A stretch of 64,000 bases of DNA from Caprimulgus europaeus (taxonomy: Eukaryota; Chordata; Aves; Caprimulgiformes; Caprimulgidae): contig OU015541.1 in NCBI GenBank assembly GCA_907165065.1, positions 13,507,001-13,571,000 of the forward strand. The letters run 5' to 3'. The translations under genes and the position numbers were made by a program. Below, one piece after another: positions 1-12,800 of this stretch (positions are counted from its first letter, which is position 1; each line of letters opens with the position of its first letter). The notes under the pieces were generated by a model. It saw only the letters and a list, made by a program, of their open reading frames with translations, was not told the origin of the DNA and searched no databases.

Positions 1-3000
1 TGGGTGCCTGTGTCTTGTTTGGCTGCCAGCTCAGTTAAACTATCACAGTAGCTTTTCTACAATTCTGTGCAGTGTTTCATGGCATGGGCAAGCACTGTGC
101 TAGAAACACAGCAGCTTCTGCTATTCTTCTGACTCATCAAGAATGGAAAAACTAGAGAGCACAAACATAAGAGTTGAGAGAAGTGCAAATATAACTATCA
201 AAGTTTTATCTTGCTTGTACCAACCATGACTGGGTAATATGAGGAGAGAACTGTAACAGTAACCTCATGCTTGTTTCTATCTACTGGGGTGTTTGGATGG
301 TGTCCAGAGGACATCAGATCTGTAGTCTTCTTATCAGAGTAGAAATACAGTTCAGACCATCCTCAGTTCAATTCTGCAAAATTGAGAGGCAGGAATGCTC
401 TGTTCAGCATCAGGTGTCCAACACACGAACTGCATGATGTGCATCTATCAAACCAAGAAGAGTTTCCAAATCTGGTCACTGAAAGGTAACCATGTGTTAT
501 ATCCTGCACTATTGGTGTTTCAGCACCAAGTAGTCTAGTTTTGACAAGGAGGAATCATTCAGTGTGGTACTTTGGGACCCAAAGTGGTGTGGAGAATGCT
601 GCCATGCTCAAAGAAGCTCTGCATCTCTCAAAGCATAGAGAGATACAGAAGCTGCCTGTCATCACCATCTTCTCTCCAAAGCAGACAGATATGAGACAGC
701 TCTAGACCAGATAATCCTAATAGTCATGCTAGCATGGCATAGAGCCCAAGGTAATATGCCAAGCCTCTCAGCTTATTCCTACATTGTTTATGTGTGTTTA
801 TAATCTTTAAATCATAGCTCTCACCCATACTAAAAGATCCCAAACAGATGCAACAATAAACTGAAATTCAAGACAAACAGATTGTGAGTCAGAGAGACAG
901 AGCAGAAAATAGTACTAGTGAATCACAAATACTGAAACAAAACAAATGAATCAGCCCTAAATAGTCTAATTAATAAAGGTTAATTTATTTATCATCCTGG
1001 CTAGCTTGATACCACTCAACTCATCTAAATTAATGCGAAAGGAACAAAGCACAAAAAGGGCAGCAGTAATTGGAAAACCTCAGTAGATACATTTTCCAGA
1101 AGCTTCTTTTTCTGCTACATAAAAAGCATCCCAGGTTCATTAGTACATCAGTCTGGTCAAGGTGCACAGAAATGCTCACTCACATCCTGGTTGGCAGCAG
1201 CATAATTAAAAGGATGTTAATGGCTTAACTCTTTCTGAGTTAGAGACAGATCTATCTTCTCTTTCCTTTTCATGAAAGACATCAGAGATGATCGCCAAGA
1301 CCAGATCTGCCTACACATAAAATGATGCCTCTATCTTACCCAATGCAGTCTGCAGGGAGGAAGACTTCATCACTCCCAGCAGATCAAGCCTGGGACACTT
1401 ACAGGCTGAGAAATAATTGTTTACTGAATCTAACTACAAAGTCATTCCATTGTAACATGCTACTACTCTACACCACTATCTACTCCCAACTAGCACAAAA
1501 TTCAGGATCTGGATTAACAGAAGCATCATGGCACTTGCTGGCTCACAGGAATTGTAGATGCAGTTATGTTCCATAAACATCAGTCCTCCCCAGGGTACAC
1601 AACCCCCCAACCCTGATGTCTTCTGAAACAGTCACAAAATTCTTCCTTAAGACTCAAAACTTCAAGAGAATAAGCAGTTGGATGGTTCACCATGATGAGG
1701 TTGATGCGAGCACTGCACTTCAGGCAGCACAAGGAATGCTGGGGCAGCTGCAAGTGCCCCATTCCTCCCCCCACCCCATCCTAATACTGTTCATGCAACA
1801 AAAACCATCACCTAACACAAAGAACACACAAGTTTTGTGCTTTCTGTTGTACCATTAAAACACTTCAACATGTCCTAGCTAAATTCAAGGCTCCCACAAA
1901 GCCATTACCACTTTTTAATTTGAAGCTTCACTAGGTTCTCCCCTTCCATTTTGGCTTTGATATGTGAGTGATGAGACTGATTTCTAATATACTTAAACAG
2001 GAAAAGAATCACCAGGAGGTCCACAGAGACTGTTCCATGTTGCTGGTTTCTCAGTTTATTGGGGATATCCTGATATCAGCCTTTTGGTGCCACCTTTGAA
2101 CTGCACATATTTGGTGGCTTCCCCAGGAGGTATTTTTACACATCAGGAAAGATGTGACCCTCACTGAAGAGCCTCAAAACCAACCTACAAAACATGGTGC
2201 TAAAGAAATCTAACAAGGGTAAAAAAGAGTAGAATCTGAGATTATACAGCAGAGCTATGGTCATAAAGTTACTCAGTGATTTTTTTAAGAGTCCTTCTGG
2301 ATTATTGTATCCTATGCACTGTAGGTGACTCATTTCTAGAGGCAGAAGTTGCTGTCACTTAAGTAACAGTGGGAAATGGTAGGAGAGCATGTCAAAAATG
2401 TACCATTTAGGATGGGCAGGTGTATTTTTCATTACTTTTCTTGACAGTGCTGCAGATGTTAAGGAATTCCTTCACCTTTCAGAAGAAAAAAAAAAAACAC
2501 TTAGGACTGTATTTTTTTCTAGTTTTAAAGAGATAAGTGCAGTTTTTGGAAGTGAAAATAGCTTCCCACTGTCTGAGCAGAGCTGGGAGCCCTGATGTGT
2601 CAATGCAGAAAACAGCAGAGCAATTCTGGGAGGCTTTAAAGGTCACAGCTTAACTGAAGTGTAATTGACTTTCAAACATTGATCCATTATTATTAGTGTG
2701 TGTTTAAAAATCAAAGTTTATTTGATTTGAAGCTATTTTGCTGCTTTGAGATGCCAGAAACCCACAGTTTGACTCCACTAAATTTGGTCATTCCACCAAA
2801 ACAAATCACTTTTGAGAAGCTTTTCTTCCAGTAATGCTCTCTTCTTCCCCTCGCTCCAGACTTAACTTTTCCATACCCAAATGCCTGTGGGGACTTTAAC
2901 ACTAGAGCAGCTTCTACTTCACTTTTGCTTCATTATCTTGACTACTATCCATTAATATCTTCCAGTTTCCAAACATAGAAGACAAATCTGGTTGTGAGTT

Positions 3001-5150
3001 CTGGATGTGGTCAGCAAGATTCTTCAGAAGTATCTGCACAGTGAAAACATCAATCTTTTCCCAACATGGTTACTAGAGGTAAAACAGCTCTTCTCGTGCC
3101 TGTGTTCAGTTATTGCTCTGTGAGAGGCAATCATGGGTTGTAGCAGTAGCCTCCACAAGGTCCCAGGCTTCCATCAAAAGGGTAGAAACTCTTTCACATT
3201 TCATTTCCACTGGTCCAGATGGCTTTATCGCTGACATCTGGAAAGAACAAGACACATCACAGCCTAAACACCCAGGTGGGTTAGTGAGAAATCATTCCCA
3301 ATTGTTTATTCATTGACTACTGCAGGGAAGAAAATCACAGATATTTCATTTGATTAATATAATTTAAACCTTTTTTCCAATAACTGTGTAAATAAGAAAA
3401 CAGATTAAAAATTGTGTATAACTCCATTATGAATTGCCAGACCTTCTTGGAATAGAATTGCAATTATTAGCCCCAATTCTTATCTCAACCAGAGGTTGAC
3501 AGAGTCAACATCTCCTTAAACTTATAAGCTTATAAGAAATCCATTCAGTTTGCCAGAGCCACTGAGGTTTGAGTCTTTAGGAGGTTAAGTTTTCATATGT
3601 AAAATTATGCTGATATAAACTTCAATTTCCTTTTTTAAAAGCAGTGATTTTCACATAAGCACATGACTTCACCTGGGACTTGAAGAGAATGGTCAAATGC
3701 TGCAGAAAAGCTATGAGCCACAGTGATTGACTAGAGGAAGAGTGTGCAGCTCCTGGGACATTACTTTAAAAATACAGACAGGTACTGAGCATAACTGGTA
3801 TTAACAAATACGAGTCCCCAGTGCAGGGACGAGTTCTGATTCTGCACAGCAGTAGCACAAAAAGGTTCTGGACCTGAGGCACAACAGTTGTATAAATAAT
3901 ATAAATAATTTGGGCACTGACCATATGGGACCAAACCCAAAGCTAGAGCAAGACGAGTTGATCTGCTGTAGAGGATGGAACTGTGCCAGATTGTGTTGAG
4001 GAAATGGCCCAAGATCTGACCATGTTTGTGGGAACCAGATGGTGTTTTATGATTTTTGGGTTGTTTTTTTTTCCTCATTTATAGTTCCCCAGACTGGCAA
4101 GGGGAAAAGGGAGAGGAGAATGGTGTGCTGCAGCAGGTTGGTGGGTGGTGATGTGGAGGGGGGAGGAAACAGTAGCATTTTCTCAGCTTTGTGGAGTATG
4201 ATGTAGAATGAAACAGCACTACAGACTAGCCATAATGCACGATACTCATGGACATGAATGTCTATTCCTGCTACTGGATAGAAGATTTTCCATCTTCTGT
4301 TCCACTGGAGCCACCATGGGACCTGTCTGGTTCACTCCAGCTGTGGGTCAAGTCTAAGTCTCCTATACATCTACCCTGTGCCCCCCTCATCAGAGGCTAC
4401 AAGGAGACTGCTAAGGAATTGTGAGCCCACTGGTTCTCCTGTGTGTTGCTCCACCCAAACCTCTACCCACACTCCTCCCATGGAAAGAGTGAGGAAACCA
4501 CCATACTACTTTACTCCTAGCCTTTTTCTTTAAAAGGAGTTTTACTTAAGTTGAAATGTTGAATAACAACAACTCCACAAAGTGCCATGAGGAGGTCAAG
4601 GAACTATTTAAGACCTTTCCAGCACTTTCACCTTTTGGAGAAAATTAATAAGCTACTAGACAGGCAGTAGAATATAGCAGTGACTTTTCAGAAGAGAAAA
4701 GCTCAGCAGCAGCTCTGCCAGGCAGAAGTTCCCCTGGAGAGTTTGCCTGCTAGATGGATGGCAGGAGGCTTTGTAGAGTGGCTGCCAGGTCACTGGCAGT
4801 CCCAGCGTGAGCGTTCATTTGCACTTTGGCCTCTTCCTCCATTCGTGTGTGTGCAGCTGGAGGTGTGTGTGTACACAGACACCTTTGTAAGATCTGTGTT
4901 GTGAACATGGGTCTTCAAACACTGCATTCAACAATTTTGCAATGAAATGAAGAGCCATTTTCAGTCAATCCAGTTAAAGTTTGCCAAGCGACTGTCACCG
5001 AAGTGAGTGCAAGGGGACACATAGATGGCCCTTGCTGTATAGTCTATGCAGATACTGGGATTTTCCTACCTTGAACTTGAAAGAGCAGACAAGGAAGGCA
5101 GAGTAGTCAGGAGTTACACCAAGACACCCTGCCTGGTCAACTAACTAAAA
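1..5150. other. AT-rich intergenic sequence, no gene recognised
   Basis: Open frames here are short (105 codons at most), lack similarity to any family I know and are not bounded by convincing splice sites. No tRNA, rRNA or recent repeat is recognisable. Base composition is AT-rich with scattered A and T runs, as expected for avian intergenic DNA. Confidence 0.6.
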
Positions 5151-5204
5151 TATAGTGATCATGATCCCCACCATCCTGATAAAAACCAGCTGATCCTCCA
5201 AATC

Positions 5205-5868
5205 ATTTTCCTGATGGACAGCAGGATGACCATGAGCCAGCACTGTGCCCTTGTGGCCAGGAAGGCCAATGGCATCCTGGGGTGCATTAGAAGGGCTGTG
5301 GTCAGTAGGTCGAGAGAGGTTCTGCTCCCCCCTCTACTCTGCCCTGGTGAGGCCACATCTGGAATATTGTGTCCAGTTCTGGGCCCCACAGTTCAAGAGG
5401 GACAGGGAACTGCTTGAGAGAGTCCAGCACAGAGACAACAAGATGATGGAGTGGAGCATCTCCCTGATGAGGAAAGGCTGAGGGAGCTGGGGCTCTTTAG
5501 CTTGGAGAAGAGGAGGCTGAGGGGTGACCTCATTAATGTTTATCAATATTTGAAGGGTGAGTGTCAGGAGGATGGAGCCAGGCTCTTCTCAGTGGTGTCC
5601 AATGATAGGACAAGGGGCAATGGGTGTGAGCTGGAACACAGGAGGTTCTGCTTAAACTTGAGAAGAAACTTCTTTCCTGTGAGGGTGCCAGAGCCCTGGG
5701 ACAGGCTGCCCAGGGAGGGTGTGGAGTCTCCTTCTCTGGAGACATTCAAGACCCACCTGGACACCTTCCTGTGTGATCTCATCCAGGTGTTCCTGCTCCG
5801 GCAGGGGGATTGGACTGGATGATCTTTTGAGGTCCCTTCCAATCCCTGACACTCTGATTCTGTGATTG
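5205..5868 (+). mobile_element. CR1 LINE, 5'-truncated, 3' end of ORF2 plus 3' UTR
   Basis: The + strand encodes, across three broken frames, the C-terminal end of CR1 ORF2: recognisable pieces include [20 protein letters not shown] (frame from 5214), [20 protein letters not shown] (frame from 5245) and [20 protein letters not shown] (frame from 5451). It ends in the typical CR1 3' tail: a GGATTGGACTGGATGATC-like motif, then GGTCCCTTCCAATCC and a short ATTCTGTGATT tail near 5860. Frame changes near 5330-5450 show it is dead. Truncation at the 5' end is the normal product of target-primed reverse transcription. It is the most complete 3' CR1 copy on this strand. Confidence 0.93.
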
Positions 5869-5869
5869 C

Positions 5870-7085
5870 TGTACTGGGGTGGCTCCTGCCATCTCCCCTC
5901 AGCTGAACACTGCTGGGAGCAGATCCCATTTCCACATTAGCACCCCCAGCACCTATTTCCAACTGTAGAGAGATTTGCCAGGTGGCAAAAGCACAGTGGG
6001 AGCTGCTTATTCCAAGGCAGGGAACGGCATCAATAAATTCAGACAGAGCCTATCTGCTTGCAGGGGAACACTGCAGAGACAGTGATGAAACCTCTGATAC
6101 TGCTTCTAATTGCAGCCTTTGCCCTTGGGAGCCACAGTCTTTATTAATGCAATTATGATGTAGCCAAAGGCAGCAAATGCTTCTGCTGACCTTGGTAGGG
6201 GAACAGAAGCCTTTAGTCACCACGGGAAATTGCTTCCTCCCCTGGCAAATGGCACATAACACAGTATGTTCCCCTTCCTGTGGAGGCACCATCTTGCCAT
6301 TTTACCAGAGAGTATGCAAATTGCTGTTTGATGCCACCTCCCTCATCCTCACAAATCACAAAGAAAATCCAACTATTTTCAAGTTAGTCTTTTGGTAAAG
6401 GAAGATCAACAAAAAATAAAACTTTAAATTATACTAGAAATACACTCATATCTTAATTTACAAAAAGTAGTAACAATAACCCTTAAAGAGTCCTAATTAC
6501 AACCACTCTTGAGCTCTGATTTAATTGTAATTTGATGCTTCAGTTCAATTAGTCTAAAGACATTCAACATGGAAACCTGGTCTGAAAAAAAAACGTTCCC
6601 ATAAAATGAAATTCTGTATCATGGCAGGAAGATGCCACTGACACTAACAACAGGAGTTGGGGCAACATGAATTAATCATTAAAGAATGAGATTTCTGACC
6701 ACACTCTACAGACTTAGAACCAAAGCACGTTCTAGCTTCAGAGCATCATCTATTCTTGGCCAAAAGAGCATTTCATACAGTTACCATATATGCTTTTGTG
6801 GGGGAAGAAGAAAATCAACTCTATCCTAGCAAAACCAGGACAGCTTTGTAAATACTAATCTGAACGGATTACCAGTTGTGCTTGGATTTTAAAGGATAAA
6901 AAAACCTCTTCTCCAGACATTAGTTGCAGTACTTTATCCTCAGTAGCTCTAAAATTGCACTGACTACCACCAAGCTTTGAATTTCCTCATGTAATAGGTC
7001 AGTCATGGAAAGAAGTAAAGAACATCCTAGGACTGGACATCTTGATGTGACTACTCCAGGCAGCCAGTGAGTGGAAATATGAGAT
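5870..7085. other. intergenic, nothing recognised
   Basis: AT-rich sequence with no supported gene. The segment 6395-6570 is strongly AT-rich with several TTAATT/AATTA cores, but nothing identifies a function. Confidence 0.5.
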
Positions 7086-7089
7086 CTGT

Positions 7090-7165
7090 TACTTCACATA
7101 AAAAGATACTGAGACCTAGAGGAGATGGATGGCTTGGCCAAGGTCATTCAAGAAAATTAAATGCC
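7090..7165 (-). repeat. MIR-like SINE remnant
   Basis: The + strand reads like the reverse complement of the MIR core: GATACTGAGACCTAGAGG followed by GGCTTGGCCAAGGTCATTCA matches the pattern 'gaaactgaggcccagagagg ... acttgcccaaggtcacac'. The copy is short and diverged, so this is a pattern call and not an alignment score. MIRs are ancient amniote SINEs and rare in birds. Confidence 0.45.
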
Positions 7166-7767
7166 AACACAAATATGGAATATCCTTTTCTGGTGCTGGC
7201 TGTGGTTTGCTGGTGGTGGCCCCAGGACAGCCTGTGTGCCAGTCACAAGGTCTGTGGCTGGGTGTCACTGGAGAAGAAAGTAATGCCTCTGCCTTTAGCA
7301 CTTTTAATCCCTGAAGACCTGGTTGGGGTTTTTGGGGGAGGGTCTTGTAAGTCAAGGAGCCTCACAAGAGCTTTTTTCAAAGTACCTCCAAACAGAACAA
7401 AAAACCTACAAGGCCATTTTGCAAAGGAGAGGATTGAGAATTAAGAAAAATAAAGGAGTGCCACATAGAAGCATGGAAGGCAAGTTGAGCACCTTGCTTG
7501 CACCTACCCTGAGGACATTTTTCCTTGGTGCCACTGGAAGATACTGTGACAAGGACCTGGGAAACTTTGTGCCACCAGCTAAAGACCCAGAGAACTAGAG
7601 ACTCTCCCATAGCATGAGGGACTAAGACATGAACAGATGCTTTTAGTCAGATGACTCAACTTGAAGAAGTTTAAGAGTCAGAGTTTTAAAAGACATTATA
7701 ATGCATTAGTCAACCTGAAAGTAAGGGTTTCTGTGGACCTCAATATCTTCAAATAATTATACCTTAG

Positions 7768-7862
7768 TCTTGCCCAGGGTTGCACAGAAATTCTGACAGA
7801 GCAGGGCAGCAACAGCATTCCTTACAGACCCAAGCTGCCAGGCTGTCCTCCTCTGTACAATC
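7768..7862 (-). repeat. second MIR-like SINE remnant
   Basis: CTTGCCCAGGGTTGCACAGA, then a GACAGAGCAGGG-like block and an 'agacccaagctgcc' block, follows the order of the reverse-complement MIR consensus (cttgcccaaggtcacacag, gtggcagagccggg, aacccaggtctg). It is diverged and partial. A chance resemblance cannot be excluded by eye. Confidence 0.42.
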
Positions 7863-7869
7863 ACAAACA

Positions 7870-9245
7870 CCCATTCACGAGCAAAAAGGGGATCTGCACA
7901 AACTTTCCTGTGCTGCTCACAGCTCATGATAGCTTTCCATTCTGCATGATGCTATAGTTTAGTCTCCTACTGTTAAGCATGAGAAACTGCCATAAAGCAA
8001 CAGCTGGTGCTAGCAGTATCTGCTCAGTCCCTAACACCACCCAGCATGTACTAGTACTGAATATTGATGAAACTCCAATCTTATTACACTGTCACACAAT
8101 ATGTTCCTTGCCTATAGATTCCCTCTGCCCAGAGTTGTTTTTCTTACAAAAAAACTGAGATGCAAAATGAGGACCCACGTCAGGTCCAGGTTCAAAAAAT
8201 CAACTTAACCCAAGGCCTCATGGGTCTTGCTTGGCTCTAGGAAGGAATGCTTCCTGCTGCAGAAGTCTAACCCAGCTGCCAGGTGAACCCAACATTGAAG
8301 GATGCCAGATCTTGATCCATCTCTACTCAAGAACACACGTCAATGCAATCTGGTGTCATGTCCTGAAGACAAAGGCAAATTAACCATTTCAGACCAGCAA
8401 GAGTTTCCCTGGACTTTGTTCTCTCTATAAAATCCAAAATTAAAATGCCCTTTTACCAAATTTAGTTTTTCATTTTGATGCCTTTTTCAAATTCAAAACT
8501 GGAAATTAAAGAAGGGTTGTGAGCTGCATTGGTCCAGAAATAGAAACACAAGTACAAACTAGAAGACAATGCTATTCCAGATACAGATACATTTTGGAGG
8601 AGCTTTACTTCTGGGAATTCAGTGAACTTAGGAGATCTATGCATCGATTCATTCTTTGGTAGTGGTCCAAATTACACAAGATCCACATTATTAACTTGTG
8701 TAGCTGAGAAGACACATTATGAATTCCCATATTCACTCCCCCAGCCAAAGAAATTAGAAGAAACAGCAAAAGCAGTCTTTGGAATACTCTGATGGTCTGC
8801 AAGTCAGTAGAAGATGTTCTATAAACCAGGAAAAGATATGAAAGTGAGCAGCAGGGGAATACACACGTTGCCTTCCAGCACCCATATACAGGGCTGGTTC
8901 CTGACTGCAGTGATCACAGACAGCAACCAACAACCCTGTCCTGCTTTCCAGACCAGAAACATGAAGGGAAGAGGCCCCAACAGGTGCCCTCTGCACTGGG
9001 GAAGGATCACCTTTAGACAAACCCTATCTTAATTTTAATTTTTTTTTTTCACACCACTCTTGTGCTGAAGCTTTCACATGACCCTGGGGCAAGTGATGCT
9101 GGTATTTGATTATCACTCCTGTTGGACAGTTGCACTCAATGGTCTAAGGAGATGAAAGCTAAACCCATGACTTCTCCTCCCATGAACAGTGGACATAGAA
9201 AGCATTTTATTCTTTACCTCTTTGTTCAGAATAGTTTTAAATCCT
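7870..9245. other. intergenic, nothing recognised
   Basis: Only short unrelated open frames. No splice-bounded exon or repeat could be supported. Confidence 0.5.
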
Positions 9246-9249
9246 AATC

Positions 9250-9895
9250 CTTCTCTGATATATTTGCAGCGGAGACCTTCTGTTTGACCTCATTTGCAAA
9301 TTTAATAAGAACAATCTCTATCTCATCCTTGAGATCGCTCATGAAAACACTGACTGCCAGTAAACCCAGGACAAACCTTTGCAGAACCCCACTTTGCAGA
9401 AGTCTTCTGTTTTGATACAAAACAGATTTCTTACATGGCCTTCCAACCAGTTTTGCAACTACCAAATGAAAATTTTCTTCTAATAATGTTTCTCTACCTA
9501 GATTATGAAAGTATAATTGGAGAAAATCAAAAGCTCTATTAGTGTCAAGTTATATGATATCCACCACTTTCCTTTTGACCATAAAACTGGATTATATTGT
9601 CACAAGAGAAAAATCAAAAGGTTTTGAAAGCCTTTTGTTCTAGACAAAGCCCATGTGGTGCCTCTGACCTCCTCATTAAGTGCTAACAGTTTCATTATTT
9701 GTCACAGTATTTTCCTGGCAGCTAAAATGAAACTGCTGGTCTGTACACAGAGCTTCCTTACCCCATCATTTGAAAGATAATTATTTTACTTTTTATCTCT
9801 GCCAGAAGACACCACCTCATAAGGTCTCAAAAACTATGGTGAACAGCTCTTGAGTTTGCTCCAGGCTTCTCTCTACATATCCCACAGTGATTTTT
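9250..9895 (-). pseudogene. L3/CR1-type LINE fossil, reverse-transcriptase fragment
   Basis: Read on the minus strand, this is a decayed reverse-transcriptase segment of a CR1/L3 LINE. An open frame at 9244-9465 keeps the order of the RT palm: QSGVLQRFVLG (family pattern SGVPQGSVLGP), then VFMSDLKDEIE (FINDLDDEIE) and LIKFANEVKQK (KFADDTKL). The catalytic F/YADD has become FANE, so it is inactive. Upstream in the element (9500-9550 on +) a DFTKAFDT-like stretch is visible, and 9650-9890 continues with the conserved antisense L3 text order. The divergence is much higher than in the CR1 copies elsewhere in the window, which implies great age. Confidence 0.82.
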
Positions 9896-9899
9896 CACT

Positions 9900-12800
9900 G
9901 CACTAGCTGATTTGAGAACAGCAATCCACATTATTTATCTTACATTCTTCTGCCTTGGCTGTCTGGGGTGGCAGCTGCACATTTCAGTTGAAGCTGAAGC
10001 AATTCAATGTGAAACACTGATGTGCTTGGCACTGCTCATCCACAACCCTCCCTCTTCACGGTGGACCTCATGTTTCCTCATCTTCTTCTTGTATCTAGTA
10101 TACTTGTGCAGTAGCTTCTTCTCATCCTCTGTATCCTTCCTAGTTCCCTCATCATTTTGTGCCTTGGCCATTTGGTTCTGTCCTCCCAGGCTCACACACC
10201 AGCCTTTTGTACTCCTCCTTAGTAATTTGACCCAGTTTCCATAGTCTGAACCATTCCACTTTGCATTTGTGGTGACCAAAGGCATCATGATGTACCACTG
10301 ATCACAGAGCCTATTGGATGCACAGACAAAGGACACTAGAGAGATCTGGGCCACATCCTCCCCATCCAGCACACCCAATTTCTCTCTGCATACTGATCTA
10401 AAAGACTTTTGCCTGCAGAAAAATAGCAGGCAGCCACTTTTCTTTGGGATGCAATTAGCAACTATTTGCATTAATGGCTGTAAAAACTGGCCTGTGGCTC
10501 AGTTGTTCTAGACGCTCCGTGTTCAGAGCAAAGAATTCTCTTGCTTGGATGATGAAGGTATCACATGCAAAGCTGTTGGGATGGCAGAGGGAATTTGGAG
10601 CAGATCTCCAGTCCCTGGTCTGGGGCAGCGAGAGGCAAAGAGAAGGAGCTAGTCTGACCTCCCGCCCATCACTCATTCACCTTATGATCTACTGCTGCCT
10701 TCAGCAAGATGAGAGAAGCAATAAGGACTCAGGGAGCATTCTGAGCAGCCCCGTGGGCAAAAACCCCACGTCAGTGGTCTACTTGGTGTCAAGACTGGAG
10801 GATGCAAAACACTAGACATGTCAAAGGAAGAAAATGAAGGACCATCATGAGGAATCTAGCAGGTCTTTACAGGCAGTTTGTCCAGCTGAGAGGTTGCTCA
10901 GAAGTTGCAGAGATGCCTGTCAAGAGAATAGATGGGCACCAGGGAAGGGATACACCTGAAGAGACTTGAAGGGTGAAGACAACAGCTTTGCTGGCACTTT
11001 GGTGCTGTGACAGGGAAGGAGAGCAGCAGGAGTGCAGGCAGAGGAAAGGTGGTCACAGCAAATGGGTAAAAACAAGATTCTCAGAGAAGTGGTTGAACTG
11101 AGCAGAGTGGGACAGGACTGCATCTGCTGAGGCCCAAGGCAAAGGCAGGGCAGTAGCAGAGATGAAGTCACATGCCCAATTTCCTGGTACCTCTGGGTTT
11201 ACCTACTTGTGGGTTTGGATTTTTTTTTTTTCCACCTAAACAAAAAATCTTGATGAGGGGAAGAAAGCAGGATCCGTGGCCTTTTTCCAGGTTTCCTATT
11301 GCTCTGTTAATAGGAGTTAACAGAAGCTCTGTTAAAGTAGTAAGTGGGGTTGGCTTAAAGGCATCCACAAGTCTGCCTACACACAAAGGAAATCTCCAGC
11401 AAACTTGCAGTAAGTTGGTCAAGCTCCAGACCAGCTGTGGCTATGGAAGTCTTTGATGCCTCTGCTCTGTAGCAGAGGTTCCTTCTGGTGCTACCAGAAG
11501 GAACACATGAGCCCCAGATAAGGTAACAGGCATGGGCACCCTGCCTGCATAGATGGATCAGAAGGGCTCAATTACAGAAATGCCAGGCAGAAAGTCTGCA
11601 AAATTGAGAAGAAGCTTCAACATCAAGACCCAGAGGGAAATCTGAGTCAGAGACAGCAACAGGGAGCTGACCTGAATGATAATCATGGTATTAACAGCAG
11701 ATCAAGGAGGAAGATGAAGGGAAGAGATTGAGGACTCTTTCAGCCACATGGAGGTTGAGTTGATAGTTGCATCTCCAGAGGACATTCAAGAAACAGGCCA
11801 AGATTTTCATATGGGCAGAAGGAGACAGGACTGGAGTGGTCAGGCAGAGATATGAGTCATCAGTACAAAATCAGGAGCCAACTATTTCTTTGCAGAAGTT
11901 ATTCCCAGGTAAGGCCTGAGGAGAAGAACATGTGAGTCAGAGGTGGGTGTCATCACCACAAAGTTGGAGTGGGCAACACCACATTGCAGCCTCAGCCTGG
12001 ATTGTGCTATTGCCAAATAGCCCCAAGCCAAGAACAAGAACCCACTGCAACCACATTGCTCCAAGAACAGCAACAACTCACTGCAGTCTTAGAACAGAGA
12101 CATGTAATATCACAAAACATTTGTTTAGAGGAAGAACTTTCATTAGAGAAAATTCTGGGGGAAGATTACACCTGAGCAGCTGGGTTAGAAAACTTAAGAG
12201 GAAACAATGTTTTGGTGAAAAAAATCCTGATCAACTTTCTTACTACTGTAGAAGCAGAGCTTAAAATCATTGTTTGGATGGTGACAAATGGCCCTGATGA
12301 TCAACAGGTTGCCAGAAAAAACCCAAACAGGGATTATTTTTGTTTTGGCACATTACAGAAATAAATTACAACTTGCTTGTTCCCTGGCTGACCTATTCCT
12401 CAAAATAAAAACAAACAGGAAAAGACAAACTCTACCAGCTGAATTAACTAATTCTACCCATGCAAACCAGTGAAACCACATTGTCCCTAGCAGTCCCCAG
12501 GAGCTCTCCTGGGGTACAGAGACATAAGCATCACTGGGTGAGAGCACACACCTCTGTTCATCACCCATCTACACCAGAATGGGGCAAACCCCATGTCACC
12601 TCCACAGTGGGAACAGGGACAAAACCCAACCAATGATGACTTTGAGGTCCCAGGCAAACTGGGTGTCCCAGCTGCTGCTGGACCCAGCCTGTGTGTGTAG
12701 AAGTTGAGGGGATCTCTGTGTTCACGGACATCTCGGTGCACCCTCTGGCTCATGGTGTGTTTGGATAACAGACACACAGCTGTGGGAATTACTGACTAAA

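Noticed and set aside
3530..3640. Possible forward MIR fragment (TTTTCATATGTAAAATTATG)
   Set aside because: Only a short piece resembles the MIR tail, with no core. Too weak to call.
10004..10471. 155-codon minus-strand frame in AT-rich DNA
   Set aside because: Longer than its neighbours, but without domain, homolog known to me, conserved start context or partner exons.
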